From NCBI GenBank assembly GCA_030248135.1, contig JASANC010003160.1:1-64000 (forward strand): 64,000 nt of DNA. The letters are read 5' to 3'. Below, piece after piece: positions 24,901-34,708 of this stretch. Numbering within the stretch: the stretch's first letter is position 1; the number at the start of each line of letters is the position of its first letter. The notes beneath the pieces were generated by a model. That model searched no databases. It was not told where the DNA came from and saw nothing but the letters and a program-made list of their open reading frames with translations. A program made the translations under genes and the position numbers. The DNA comes from Theristus sp. LFF4_11 (lineage: Eukaryota > Nematoda > Chromadorea > Monhysterida > Xyalidae).

Positions 24901-27900
24901 AGCTCGGCAAGCCAATCAATACCTTTGAACAGCAGATAGCCATGCAGCCGTGCGAAGAACTGCTCCAGCAAGTCGTAGCCATCGAATGTATCGTCAGCGG
25001 TAGCGAGCGTCTGCTTGAATTTGTCAATCAGTTTCTGCGTCAGTTGCTGAAATTTTCACACAACGCTGAAATTTATGGGGACTCCAATCCAATCGAATTA
25101 TATCGTGATTCATGAGCTTGGAAACCGAAAGGATGGCTAATTAACTGGGCTAGCTTATAAACACAAAGCAGCTGCACACTGATTCACTGCATTAGAGATG
25201 GCATTGTCGAAAAAACGGCTTTATTTTAATTCGCAAATGAAACCTTCTTCGTGAAAAAACGGCCAAAAAATATTTGCCACTTCCAAACACAGCACAACAC
25301 TGACGAACAATCAAGACAAGTCAAGAGCACATTTAAGAAACAGCTGCATCGCAACGAATCCAACGGCGAACTGACTTTGCGTTGCAGTACGGTGACGCAG
25401 TTGCGCTTGAGGTAGACGTGCGTCATGTGATGCAGACGGAACCAGCGGCATTTCAGTCGACCGGAACCATGCGACTGCGGCGACGGCGCCAGAGTGCTTA
25501 TGTTGTTGTGCACGGTGGCCGTGACGTCGACGACCAGCGAACGCTGCACCAGCTGACGCAGCACGTCCTGCGTGTCCATGACACCACGTGCCCAGGCGCT
25601 GCTGCTGCTGCTGGTCGACGATGACTGAGGATGATGATCGTACCAGAACATTGCGAGCACCTGACATTCACAGGGCGAACATTGTTGCTGGATGAACACA
25701 ACTGTAGTCACCCGGACTGAGTTGTAGTAAGGGCCCGTTTATATGGACGTATGTTGGCGTACGTCCACGAGAGTGACGTCTCCATGGACGGTGTGCAAGA
25801 ACACGAGACCTGACGTGACGTGACGTACAACACACCATGGTCGTCTTGGCCTGGCTAATTTGTACATTCATCACACATTCACATTGTCACGTGTATGCCT
25901 AACCAACCAATCAGCTATTACTACAAAACGCGCAGGCCGAATATAAAACTGAATTGGAAAACGGTATCGTAACGCCAACGTCAACTGTTATGCATTCGCA
26001 ACATTTTGATTATGCGCATCAAATATCGATTGGATACAACGAATCAACCGGTTATACCCGAAAATGTTTAAAAAACACACACACCTTTCCTTGCACCGCT
26101 GACAAACGGAAACAAAGAACTCTATTTTTCAGTTTCAAAAAACTCCAACCAACCAACCCGATCCGGAATTAGCATTGACAGCGGGAACACGACAAACGAG
26201 CGAAGTTTTTCCTGCAGCTGATCGCTCGTGCCATTTCGATCCAATTCCTCATAGCTGACGCGCATGATCGTCTCGAATGTTTTCGCGTACTTCGAAACGT
26301 CAGACTTTGCGATCGACAGATCCTGTTTGTACAGTGCGTCCGCGAAGATCTTCCATCGTGCGCTGCAGATGAAGAAGAAAACATTGGATGCTTGTTTTGG
26401 ATGGATTGGCTTGGAAGCTTGAGTAAAGCGTCATTCATGGAGCGTCGTGAAGCGCTTGCGCGTCACATCACGCGGCGTATCACTTCGCCAGCGCATTCAT
26501 GAAGCAACAAAACAGCGCAGCGCAGTTTCACGTGCTAAGTTGACACCTGCGCGTTTCGACGCGCACGCGCGCGAGCAGCAATGAGCCTCAAGGTGCAGTG
26601 AGTGACTCAATTAAAATTCTGTTCAACCAGTTCATCGACGAACAAAATGGCCGACAGTCGCTTCAAACAATCGCCACAAGCTCGTTTCAGTTTATTTTTC
26701 CGGGATAAAAAAACCCACTCACGGATCATCAGCGGACTTCACATTGCGCACGAGTAAGTTCAGCACAAACGGATGGCCGTCACAAAGTTGCGCCACGGTT
26801 CTCGCGTCAATCGGCAGCTGTGCGGACGGCACATTCAGAACGCCACCGAAGAATTGCAGCGACTCGCGTTCACTGTACACACGATCGACCAACGAGCAAT
26901 ATGAAACGGAGTCCATGGCATCATCGTCCAAGATACTCAGAAGCGACGTGTTTCGGGTGGTCAGCAGGACACGGCACTGAACGGATGGAAAGATTGAGTG
27001 ATTGATTGATTGATATTCGACACATTGCAAGTGTCAGGCATATGCACCAACGAAAACCAGTTTTCCAAACCAGAAGAGCGGGACACGCCGCCAATGAAAG
27101 AACAAGCAAAGAAAAGGATGGAGAGACTTATCGTTTGATTTTGCGAATTCGCATGAATCTCCTATTTAAAACTGTCAGAAGAACATAAGGAACGAAATGA
27201 ATACCGTATTACCTCTATTAACCCCCCCCCAAAAATAAACCCCCACCCCCTTGACAAGTTTCCAAATAATCCCCCCCCAAAAATAAACCCCCATGGGGGT
27301 TTATTAGAAACCTGTTTGAAACATATACCTAGCGAATTCAGTGGCTGAATGCAGTGACATTGGTGAAATTGTGCTACCAAAGGCCCCAAAGGGATGAGTT
27401 AGTGGTAATTTCATTACAAAAGGCTGTTACAAAAGGAAATCTCTGTGAAAAGTAGAAGTTTCTGCGACTTCCTTCCTGCCATGGAAGGTATTTTTGCCAT
27501 TTTGCCCACCCCTAAAAATGGTTTCCAAATAAACCCCCCCCCAAAATAAACCCCCCCCCCCAAAAATAAACCCCCACCCCCAGAAGTCGCTGAAGAAATA
27601 AACCCCCATGGGGGTTTATTAGAGGTAATACGGTATGCTGCACTAATGGCAGCGCATGTACGCCAGAGCCTCCTTTTGACGACTGCAATAAAAACTGTCG
27701 AAGCAAACTGTTGAAACTCGGGGAATCGGAACTCGCATCGCAGCCGAGTGTGCTGGGTTTATAGACAGCGCACTTTACGGCGTTCTGTGCGCATTTATGC
27801 GTTTCAGCCCTGATTGAAAGCCTACAACATATCCGACTAGCCGATTGGTTTGGTTTGCACAGCAATGCATGCATGCACGTGATCAGCAAACCAATCAGTA

Positions 27901-30228
27901 GCTAGTTAGATTGTAGGCTGTCCACAAAAAAACAAAGGTCGCGCATGCAATTCGTGAGCGCACGCCACAACGAACCCGCAGCTGGTGTACGAGTTTGACG
28001 ATGTGCGCGTCGGCGACGTTGTCGACGATGAACAGCAGCTTCGGCAGACGATGTCGAATCAAATCGGCGGTGGCGTAAATGAAATGCAACGCGCTCGGGT
28101 AGTTCTCGCGTTTGTAGCGCTCCGGATCATACGGACGGTGGCGGTCGGCGCCGTCACGGAGACCTCGATCGAAATAGATGAACAACTGCAAAGCAGCAAC
28201 ACCAGCAGTATGATCGTTGCTTGTGGTTGTGCGTCTCAGTACGCGCACAGACAGCAGAGCAGGTACATGCGGCAAGTGAAAACTGTTGAAGTGATTCGAG
28301 TCCCCTGCTATATACGACTGAGTCACTGTGGCCGTTTTGAATTGCCGCATCAAACGTGAAAACGATTTCCTTTCTGCGTCTGCAAAAACGCAATGAGTCG
28401 CAAAATCAAAGGAAAAGACAATAGTTGATTTCGCTGGTTTTGGAAACAGCGATAAGAAAAAACACACACACACACACAGAGAACGCTCGAAGAAACGAAC
28501 ATTGAACGCGAATGCGTATTCGCCGGCGTCCGTGTTCGACGACGCGTCGTAGTAGCGAAAGTTGTTGAACTGCGCTTCTTGCACGCCGGCGAATGGCAGC
28601 ATTCGTTCGCTTCGAATGAAATTCACACAGAGCGCGCTTTTGCCGATGCCCGCATCGCCGTGCACCACCAGCATTCCGTGAGCTAAATTGAAATTTTCAG
28701 AAAACTCAATTTAAAAACTCGAGGTCAGCCAAGTCTCACGGCTGCACGCTGAGCAACATGCGTGCTGTGGTTGATCGATCAGTCAGCACACCAGCGAACT
28801 GTGAATCACGGGAATCAGTTGATTGACTTTGACTGAATTTTTGGGCTCACTGATTGGTCCAGCCATGCCAGATGTACGCGCCAGACGCACATTGCGAACG
28901 GTTTACGTTCACACTATAACTGTAGAACATTGAAACATTTTTCGAGTGTCTGTATTGTCCGGCCGAAAAATTTGGAACATTCGCTGATTGATTCGCTGGT
29001 GCGTGACCCTGATCCAACCAGACTCCGCCTCTTCACAGCAATGCCTGCGCAGAAAGCCATGCATCTCACGTGACCACCAGCCAATCAGCTAGTTGAATAT
29101 GTTACGGAGTTCAAGACTGTATGCAACGTTGTTTCGCAACGCCCGCCTTTTAAATTTTACGGCCACGCACGTGTTTGCGCCAATTTTCGCAGTTCGTCCG
29201 AAAACGAGCGCTCGATGGACGGCCGCCGCAGCCACTCGGTGCGTTTCATGCCACCCGGTATGCCGGCGGCGTCACACATTAGCCTGCGTCAGTGAAAGGA
29301 GCCTCTTGGACGCGTGACAGCTGACGCGTTCTCATAACATTAAAAGCGAGTCAAACTCCAAGACATAGATGTTAACTCAAGACACGTATGCGTATATACG
29401 CCAGCCACGTCACGTGTTACTGCATACGACCGTTCACGGAGACGTGCCATTGACGCACTGTCAGTATGAACTGGCCTTAACTGATAATAACATACACAAA
29501 AGGGCGTGTCCATATGTTCGACTGTGTGTATGTGACAGACACAACACAGCCAACCAGCAAACCGAACTCCAGCTGAAACCGAGTCAACGGTCATACTCCA
29601 CTCACCGCAACGTTTCTGCGTTCATTTGTTTGACGACCGTCTGTCCAGCATCCAAACAGTCGCCAGCCAGTTTCACCGCAATGTCGTCCAGACCGTTCGC
29701 TTTCAGGCCGCGACAGAGCGCGTCAAGATTCGGCGCTTTTCGCTGGTAGCGTACCAGAAGTTCCATTGTGGCACGAACACGGCTGGATGAGTTCTGCAAT
29801 TTACCTTTGAATGAGAATAATAAAAATGCCTTTCACATGCATTGTATTGGTTGTCCTGTATTGCGGTCATATGCGTGTACGACGGCCTCGCGTTCAGCAC
29901 CGGCACGTGTTGTTGCATACTACACGGTCCATCATGGAGACGAGGCATGCTTTCGACGTACGTACGTCAGTTGCTGACGTCACCACGAAGTAGGGAACTG
30001 GCCTATGAAGACGTCCCTGAGCCAGTCGCGAGAGGTGGACGAACTTTGCAATAGCTCAGCAAAGTCAAAAAAACAGCGCACCAATTTTGATATTTCATCG
30101 TAATCGTCATCGGTGAACACTTTACCACCGAGTACATACGGCAGCACGATTTCAGGATCCGCACGTCGCGCTATTTCCTCCATCGTCGACTGCAGCAGCG
30201 CTAGATGCGTTTCAGACAAGGACGCCAT
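16706..30228 (-). CDS. APAF1: Apoptotic protease-activating factor 1 homologue: CARD, NB-ARC, winged helix, WD40; 25 exons
   Basis: Scaffold of the apoptosome: cytosolic, binds (d)ATP and recruits an initiator caspase through its CARD. Exons (high to low): 30228-30082, 29793-29606, 29283-29171, 28682-28501, 28185-27976, 26976-26723, 26362-26158, 25660-25376, 25046-24923, 24494-24364, 23925-23705, 23493-23364, 23114-22840, 22448-22025, 21518-21176, 20981-20848, 20610-20446, 20267-20127, 19660-19505, 19285-19136, 18936-18844, 18472-18320, 18111-17955, 17473-17170, 16856-16706. They sum to 4,836 bases, 1,611 aa, with every junction in phase; the human protein is about 1,250 aa. CARD is in exons 1-2, P-loop GDAGIGKS in exon 4, Walker B region LLFIVDNVAD in exon 5, sensor LLTTR and GHP in exon 6, winged helix in exons 7-8, WD repeats from exon 12 (HPVLPYTDCVLHM) to a last blade ending AMHLLYKL. 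Exons 13-15 hold extra Ser/Ala-rich sequence. Walker B reads DN not DD, and LHD reads LHH. Confidence 0.95.
17510..17677. mobile_element. MITE family A, complete copy in APAF1 intron 23
   Basis: TACAGTCGAACTCTAAATTA at one end, inverted at the other as TTTTAGAGTTCGACTTTA. Inner arms are TGATTGGCTGGTGATCG and CACGTGACCACCAACCAATC. TA ends and a CAGT start suggest Tc1/mariner-type mobilisation. Confidence 0.8.
19826..20066. mobile_element. MITE family D copy in APAF1 intron
   Basis: CCCGAGACTCAATTCGGACA, GACGCGGGAATTCAAAATTG, AAGTCTCCTAAATAGCGCC and TGAATTGCCACATAAAG in the same order as at 53903. Confidence 0.7.
20650..20701. repeat. Tandem duplication of about 26 bp in APAF1 intron 16
   Basis: AACTGTCCATTTACCGGTTG followed by TTCAC occurs twice head to tail; recent duplication. 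Confidence 0.85.
21885..21926. repeat. (AATC)n microsatellite in APAF1 intron 14
   Basis: About ten AATC units in a row. Confidence 0.92.
24150..24321. mobile_element. MITE family A copy in APAF1 intron 10
   Basis: CTGATTGGGTGGTGATCAAT to CCAATCAGTTGATTGC, ending TTCGACTGTA. Confidence 0.7.
24572..24739. mobile_element. MITE family A copy in APAF1 intron 9
   Basis: TACAGCCAAACTCTAAATTA to TAATTTAGAGTTTGACAG, with inner GATCACGTGATTCGCGC and CAGCCAATCAGCTGACAGC. Confidence 0.75.
25729..25832. mobile_element. MITE family C, in APAF1 intron
   Basis: GGCCCGTTTATATGGACGTA start, CCATGGACGG core and ACGTGACGTGACGT arm, as in the copies at 12706 and 42384. Confidence 0.65.
26440..26590. repeat. 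GC-rich inverted-repeat element in APAF1 intron 6
   Basis: CATTCATGGAGC and GCATTCATGAAGC flank GCGCGTCACATCACGCGGCG. Shorter relatives with TTCATGnA(A/G)(C/G) arms and GCGCGCG centres occur at 38136-38185 and 48805-48890. Possibly a relative of family B with a different core. Confidence 0.5.
27202..27636. mobile_element. Inverted-repeat element, family G, in APAF1 intron 5
   Basis: Starts TACCGTATTACCTCTATTAA plus C tracts and ends GGGGGTTTATTAGAGGTAAT plus ACGGTA, so the ends are inverted repeats. Internal runs alternate C tracts with CAAAAATAAAC. No transposase. A partial copy is at 36420-36507. Confidence 0.75.
27821..27920. mobile_element. MITE family A, short copy in APAF1 intron 5
   Basis: CCTACAACATATCCGACTAG and its near-inverse around CAGCAATGCATGCATGCACG; about 100 bp, internally deleted. 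Confidence 0.6.
28273..28420. mobile_element. MITE family D, half copy in APAF1 intron 4
   Basis: Contains CGAGTCCCC, TTTTGAATTGCCGCATCAAA and the TCTGC...GAGTCGCA end of the family. Confidence 0.6.
28462..28480. repeat. (AC)n microsatellite in APAF1 intron 4
   Basis: About nine AC units just beyond the exon 4 donor. Confidence 0.85.
28977..29121. mobile_element. MITE family A copy in APAF1 intron 3
   Basis: CGCTGATTGATTCGCTGGTG, AGCAATGCCTGCGCAGAAAG, CACGTGACCACCAGCCAATC, ending TTCAAGACTGTA. Confidence 0.65.
29391..29480. mobile_element. MITE family C, in APAF1 intron 2
   Basis: Contains CACGTCACGTG, CCGTTCACGGAGACGTGCC and the end CAGTATGAACTGGCC. Confidence 0.6.
29867..30006. mobile_element. 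MITE family C, in APAF1 intron 1
   Basis: Contains GGTCCATCATGGAGACGAGG, GACGTACGTACGTCAGT and an end AACTGGCC; a diverged copy. Confidence 0.55.
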
Positions 30229-30661
30229 GTTCAACCAACCCTTCTCTCTCTTTCACTGATTTTATTCGTCGACGCTGTAAACAGCAAAATACCAACTTTT
30301 GCGTGACAGATCGGCGCACAAGACAAGACACATGACGTGACAGCGTATTTTTATGCTTCAATTTCAACTTTCATTGAACACGCAGTACCACCTGCAAAAC
30401 ACATGGTGAGCAAGATAATGACGAATATTATTCAAAAAAAACAAGTGAAACAAACAATTACTATGCCATTATGCAGCAGACACTGGAAACGGGCTAGGTT
30501 TGTCCATGAATTTATTACCCAACAAAGACACAACCTAAAGTTGTAAAACAAGTGGAGACCACATACTAGGGTTGTAAAAAAAACAAAAATCGTCATTTTT
30601 GTTTTTTTTAATTTTTTAAAAAAAAATTCAAAAATCAAAGTTGTGCTGAATCAATCAGGGA

Positions 30662-31696
30662 TAGGGTTAGGGGGAAAAAAATCCGGATTTTTTTTTAAAT
30701 TAAAAAATTTTTTTTTTTTTTAAATTTTTTTACAAGTTAGGTTCGTTCGAAGCGTCTCGTCGAGCTGAGTTCATCTAGACTATTTTCAGAACGATCCGGG
30801 AAACTATAAGAGCGAAAATCGTGTTTTATTGAAATTATGTCCATTTCATAGAGGGAAAGTTGCATTTTCAACAGTAAAACAGGGCAATTTTTCACGTGTA
30901 CTTGAATATTGAACCGTTCTTAGTGGTTCCTCTTTAGAAAATTACCAAAATTTGACTGTGTTCAAAAATTCCTGTTTGCTGTAGCTAAGTCGGCAACCCC
31001 TGTCGACCCGGTCGCCCCCCCCCCCAAGACACTTTCAGGTTCAACCAGCTATGCTATCTGCCACATGGCGAGAGCCCACTCTTCAAATCATCGTATCGAA
31101 AACACGTACCATGATTTCGCGATCACGTTGCGGGCAACTGACAGACGCAAGTTTAACACGTTAGTTTAGCTCAGCACGCAAGTTTTAACATGTGGCCATG
31201 TTATCGGGTATCTGAAAAACGGTCGTGTGATGTGGTATTAACCAACATCTCCGCTCAAATTGTTTAACAATATATCGCACAACTCCATTGTAGACCTATA
31301 ACATACGCCAATCAACAAGATATCATGTTCATCTCATGGCCTACCGACTGAAAAACATGTTCTAAGTTGCAAGAAAACGATTTCTGAAACGATATTTCAA
31401 TTCAGTTAAGTCATTTCAACGCTAAAAATTGACTCTAGAAGTCATCCAAATCGAAAAACATGGAGTACGTCGGTCAAAATGACCAAATAATGACATTTAC
31501 CTAAGCACACAAAGAAGTTGGGAAGAAAATTTGGTTTGAACTTTCAAAAAATTATGCCATAAATCGAATTTTCAGAGCAAAGTAGAAGAAAAAATTTTCA
31601 AATTTTTTTTAAGTTTGAAAAAAAAAATCTAAATTTTTAAAAAAAAAACGAAAAAAAAATAAAAAAAATTTTTTTTTTTCAAAGCCCCTAACCCTA
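30662..31696. mobile_element. Nested hAT-like element, family H3, 1,035 bp
   Basis: Perfect 12-bp terminal inverted repeats TAGGGTTAGGGG / CCCCTAACCCTA. The host sequence ATCAGGGA is duplicated on both sides (30654-30661 and 31697-31704); the other H1 copies show the unoccupied site. The interior is AT-rich with no transposase; it was not seen elsewhere in the window. Confidence 0.92.
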
Positions 31697-31850
31697 ATCA
31701 GGGAGTCCGAAGAACCACATATGATATGCAAGCGCCTCCCGAATGACTCCCGTATGGCGGAACTTTGCAGATTTTGTTTTGGTGACCTCAATTACCCCTT
31801 TTCCAAACCGTCACCATGCCTCTTCTTGTGTTTTGACCTCCAAAACGTCA

Positions 31851-32160
31851 CTAATTGTCCCCAGCTAAACTAATGCTAAAGTGAAGACAAACATACCGCC
31901 TTGAAATTCGATCAATTCTTCTGATGGTGTCGCGACACGACACGAAGCGAAGCAGCAAGCAACCAGACAACGTAGCGCTTGCAATTGCAAACGGAGCAGC
32001 GAGCACAATCGGACGCTCTGCGAGGCGAATCGTCACCTTATCTGCATCGGAAATGGTAGGCCAAGCTTTGGGACGCTCAAAAACTTCATCGCAGATGTTG
32101 TCGTAGCCTAAAATCAGTCGGTAAAACGGCCCAAAATCGACTGCTGAAGGTTTTACGAGG
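31851..32160 (-). pseudogene. Coding-like segment carried by H1 elements, longest open in copy 1
   Basis: On the minus strand a frame of about 100 codons reads [20 protein letters not shown], then [20 protein letters not shown] and [13 protein letters not shown]. An acceptor-like CTTCAG precedes it and GGCG|GTATGT follows at about 31890. In copies 2-4 the Trp codon after KA reads TAG, closing the frame. The segment looks like a host exon taken up by the element or a remnant of an element gene; no family is recognised. Confidence 0.5.
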
Positions 32161-32549
32161 TATAATCAAAGAAAATTTTTGTTGAACTTTCGAAAAATTG
32201 TGCGAAAATTGAGGTTTTCAGAGCATATTAGAGGAAAATTTTTCGATTTTTTTTTAATCGGCATTTTTGTTTTTTTTTTATCACTTAAAAAAATTTCATT
32301 TTTGTTTAACAACCCTACCACATACTCTATCCAAAAATTCAATTCACACTCAAAACGAGAACCGAAAACTGAAGTGGATGAAAAGTGAACAAATGACAAA
32401 ACAGACGCTCGCTTTTGTCTATTTTTGTGACCAATCAGTACGGAACCAGTGCCAACTGCCAATCAGCGCCGTCTCCACAGAAAATGAAAGGTTTTTAGTT
32501 AGAAACGTCATCGGTCATTTTTCTTGTGTTCATAGTTGTTCTTAGGGGG

Positions 32550-33272
32550 TAGGGTTGTTAAAAAAAAACAAAAATCGTCATTTTTGTTTTTTTTGAAAAA
32601 AAAAATTTTTTTTGAAAAAAATTTCAAAAATCAAAGTTGTGCTAAATCAATCAGGGAGTCCGAAGAACCACATATGATATGCAAGCGCCTCCCGAATGAC
32701 ACCCGTATGGCGGAACTTTGCAGATTTTGTTTTGGTGACCTCAATTACCCCTTTTCCAAACCGTCACCATGCCTCTTCTTGTGTTTTGACCTCCAAAACG
32801 TCACTAATTGTCCCCAGCTAAGCTAATGCTAAAGTGAAGACAAACATACCGCCTTGAAATTCGATCAATTCTTCTGATGGTGTCGCGACGACACGACACG
32901 AAGCAGCAACCAGACAACGTAGCGCTTGCAAACGGTGCAGCGAGCACAATCGGACGCTCTGCGAGGCTAATCGTCACCTTATCTGCATCGGAAATGGTAG
33001 GCTAAGCTTTGGGACGCTCAAAAACTTCATCGCAGATGTTGTCGAAGCCTAAAATCAGTCGGTAAAACGGCCCAAAATCGACTGCTAAAGGTTTTACGAG
33101 GTATAATCAAAGAAAATTTTTGTTGAACTTTCGAAAAATTGTGCCAAAATTGAGGTTTTCAGAGCATATTAGAGGAAAATTTTTCGAATTTTTTTTTGAA
33201 AAAAATCGGCATTTTTGTTTTTTTTAATCACTTTTTTTAAAAAAAAATTTTCATTTTTGTTTAACAACCCTA
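32550..33272. mobile_element. hAT-like element, family H1, copy 2
   Basis: TAGGGTTGTTAAAAAAAAAC to TTTAACAACCCTA with a perfect 8-bp duplication TTAGGGGG (32542-32549 and 33273-33280). 723 bp; nearly identical in its core to copies 3 and 4. Confidence 0.93.
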
Positions 33273-33465
33273 TTAGGGGGGGGCTGACGGGGCGGGGGTT
33301 GCCCAGCCCTCCGCAAAAAAATTTCGAATCTCTCTCCATTTTTTTGGTTTTTGGCTTTTTTGGAGGTTTTTTTGGCTCAGCTATTATCCACCTAAAAAAA
33401 TTTTTCAGCCAGCTATCTATCTGAAAATTTTTGTCTTCGAAAACAGAAAATCAGCCAATTTTTCC

Positions 33466-33600
33466 GAGGTAATATCAAAGAAAATTTTTGTTGAACTTTC
33501 GAAAAATTGTGACAAAATTAAGGTTTTCAGAACACAAGAAAAATTTTCGAATTTTTTTCAATCGGCATTTTTGTTTGTTTTAATCATTTTTTATTGAAAA
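33466..33600. mobile_element. Family H1 fragment
   Basis: GAGGTAATATCAAAGAAAAT, TTTTTGTTGAACTTTCGAAA and AATCGGCATTTTTG match the right part of H1, with more differences than the full copies, suggesting an older insertion. Confidence 0.7.
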
Positions 33601-33622
33601 ATCTACTCAACTGAGTCAACTC

Positions 33623-34363
33623 TAGGGTTGTTAAAAAAAACAAAAATCGTCATTTTTGTTTTTTTTTTAAAAAAAAAAATTTTTTTTTTAAAAAAAAAAA
33701 TTTCAAAAATCAAAGTTGTGCTAAATCAATCAGGGAGTCCGAAGAACCACATATGATATGCAAGCGCCTCCCGAATGACACCCGTATGGCGGAACTTTGC
33801 AGATTTTGTTTTGGTGACCTCAATTACCCCTTTTCCAAACCGTCACCATGCCTCTTCTTGTGTTTTGACCTCCAAAACGTCACTAATTGTCCCCAGCTAA
33901 GCTAATGCTAAAGTGAAGACAAACATACCGCCTTGAAATTCGATCAATTCTTCTGATGGTGTCGCGACGACACGACACGAAGCAGCAACCAGACAACGTA
34001 GCGCTTGCAAACGGTGCAGCGAGCACAATCGGACGCTCTGCGAGGCTAATCGTCACCTTATCTGCATCGGAAATGGTAGGCTAAGCTTTGGGACGCTCAA
34101 AAACTTCATCGCAGATGTTGTCGAAGCCTAAAATCAGTCGGTAAAACGGCCCAAAATCGACTGCTAAAGGTTTTACGAGGTATAATCAAAGAAAATTTTT
34201 GTTGAACGTTCGAAAAATTGTGCCAAAATTGAGGTTTTCAGAGCATATTAGAGGAAAATTTTTCGAATTTTTTTTTTTAAAAAAAAAAATCGGCATTTTT
34301 GTTTTTTTTTTAATCACTTTTTTTTTTAAAAAAAAAAATTTTCATTTTTGTTTAACAACCCTA
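33623..34363. mobile_element. hAT-like element, family H1, copy 3
   Basis: TAGGGTTGTT to AACAACCCTA with a perfect 8-bp duplication GTCAACTC (33615-33622 and 34364-34371). 741 bp; nearly identical to copy 2. Confidence 0.93.
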
Positions 34364-34708
34364 GTCAACTCTACTCTGGCTGGAACAACTATTCTTCCTT
34401 CCCCCCGCTGCAAAACACCACAAATCACCATAAATACAGTCATTCAGTGCACTGCACACGCTCACCACAGGCGCACTCAACCGAAAATTTCAAATTCAAA
34501 TAACTTCTTCAAAATTTTGAATTTCAAAAAACCCTAACACACAGGATTACTCAGCAGAACGAGGGCTTTCATTTGAGCCATCAATCAGCGCGCTGCGAAA
34601 AAAGTTGAGCGGACCCATATTTTTAAGGAGTACCGAAAACTAGACAGCAGAAAATGATTCATTTTCTTATTTTCAGACTCAGAGAGAAAAAACGATCAGA
34701 GATAAATA

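Larger units (their letters stand above)
30567..32317. mobile_element. hAT-like element, family H1, copy 1 (interrupted by another element)
   Basis: Begins TAGGGTTGTAAAAAAAAC and ends GTTTAACAACCCTA. It is flanked by a perfect 8-bp duplication CCACATAC (30559-30566 and 32318-32325). The core, starting AATCAGGGAGTCCGAAGAAC, is shared with copies 2-4 and is split here by the insertion at 30662-31696. Without the insert it is about 710 bp. No transposase; it carries the coding-like segment listed at 31851-32160. Confidence 0.92.

Noticed and set aside
29990..30081. Extension of the APAF1 first exon to a longer frame (LVRCFFDFAELLQSSS)
   Set aside because: Using the GTGCGC donor at 30081 joins the CARD halves in phase and matches APAF1 spacing; the extension runs into a stop.
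32536..32826. Plus-strand frame with CRFC motif in H1 elements ([16 protein letters not shown])
   Set aside because: Short and opposite to the better coding-like segment; a zinc-finger reading cannot be supported from two Cys alone.
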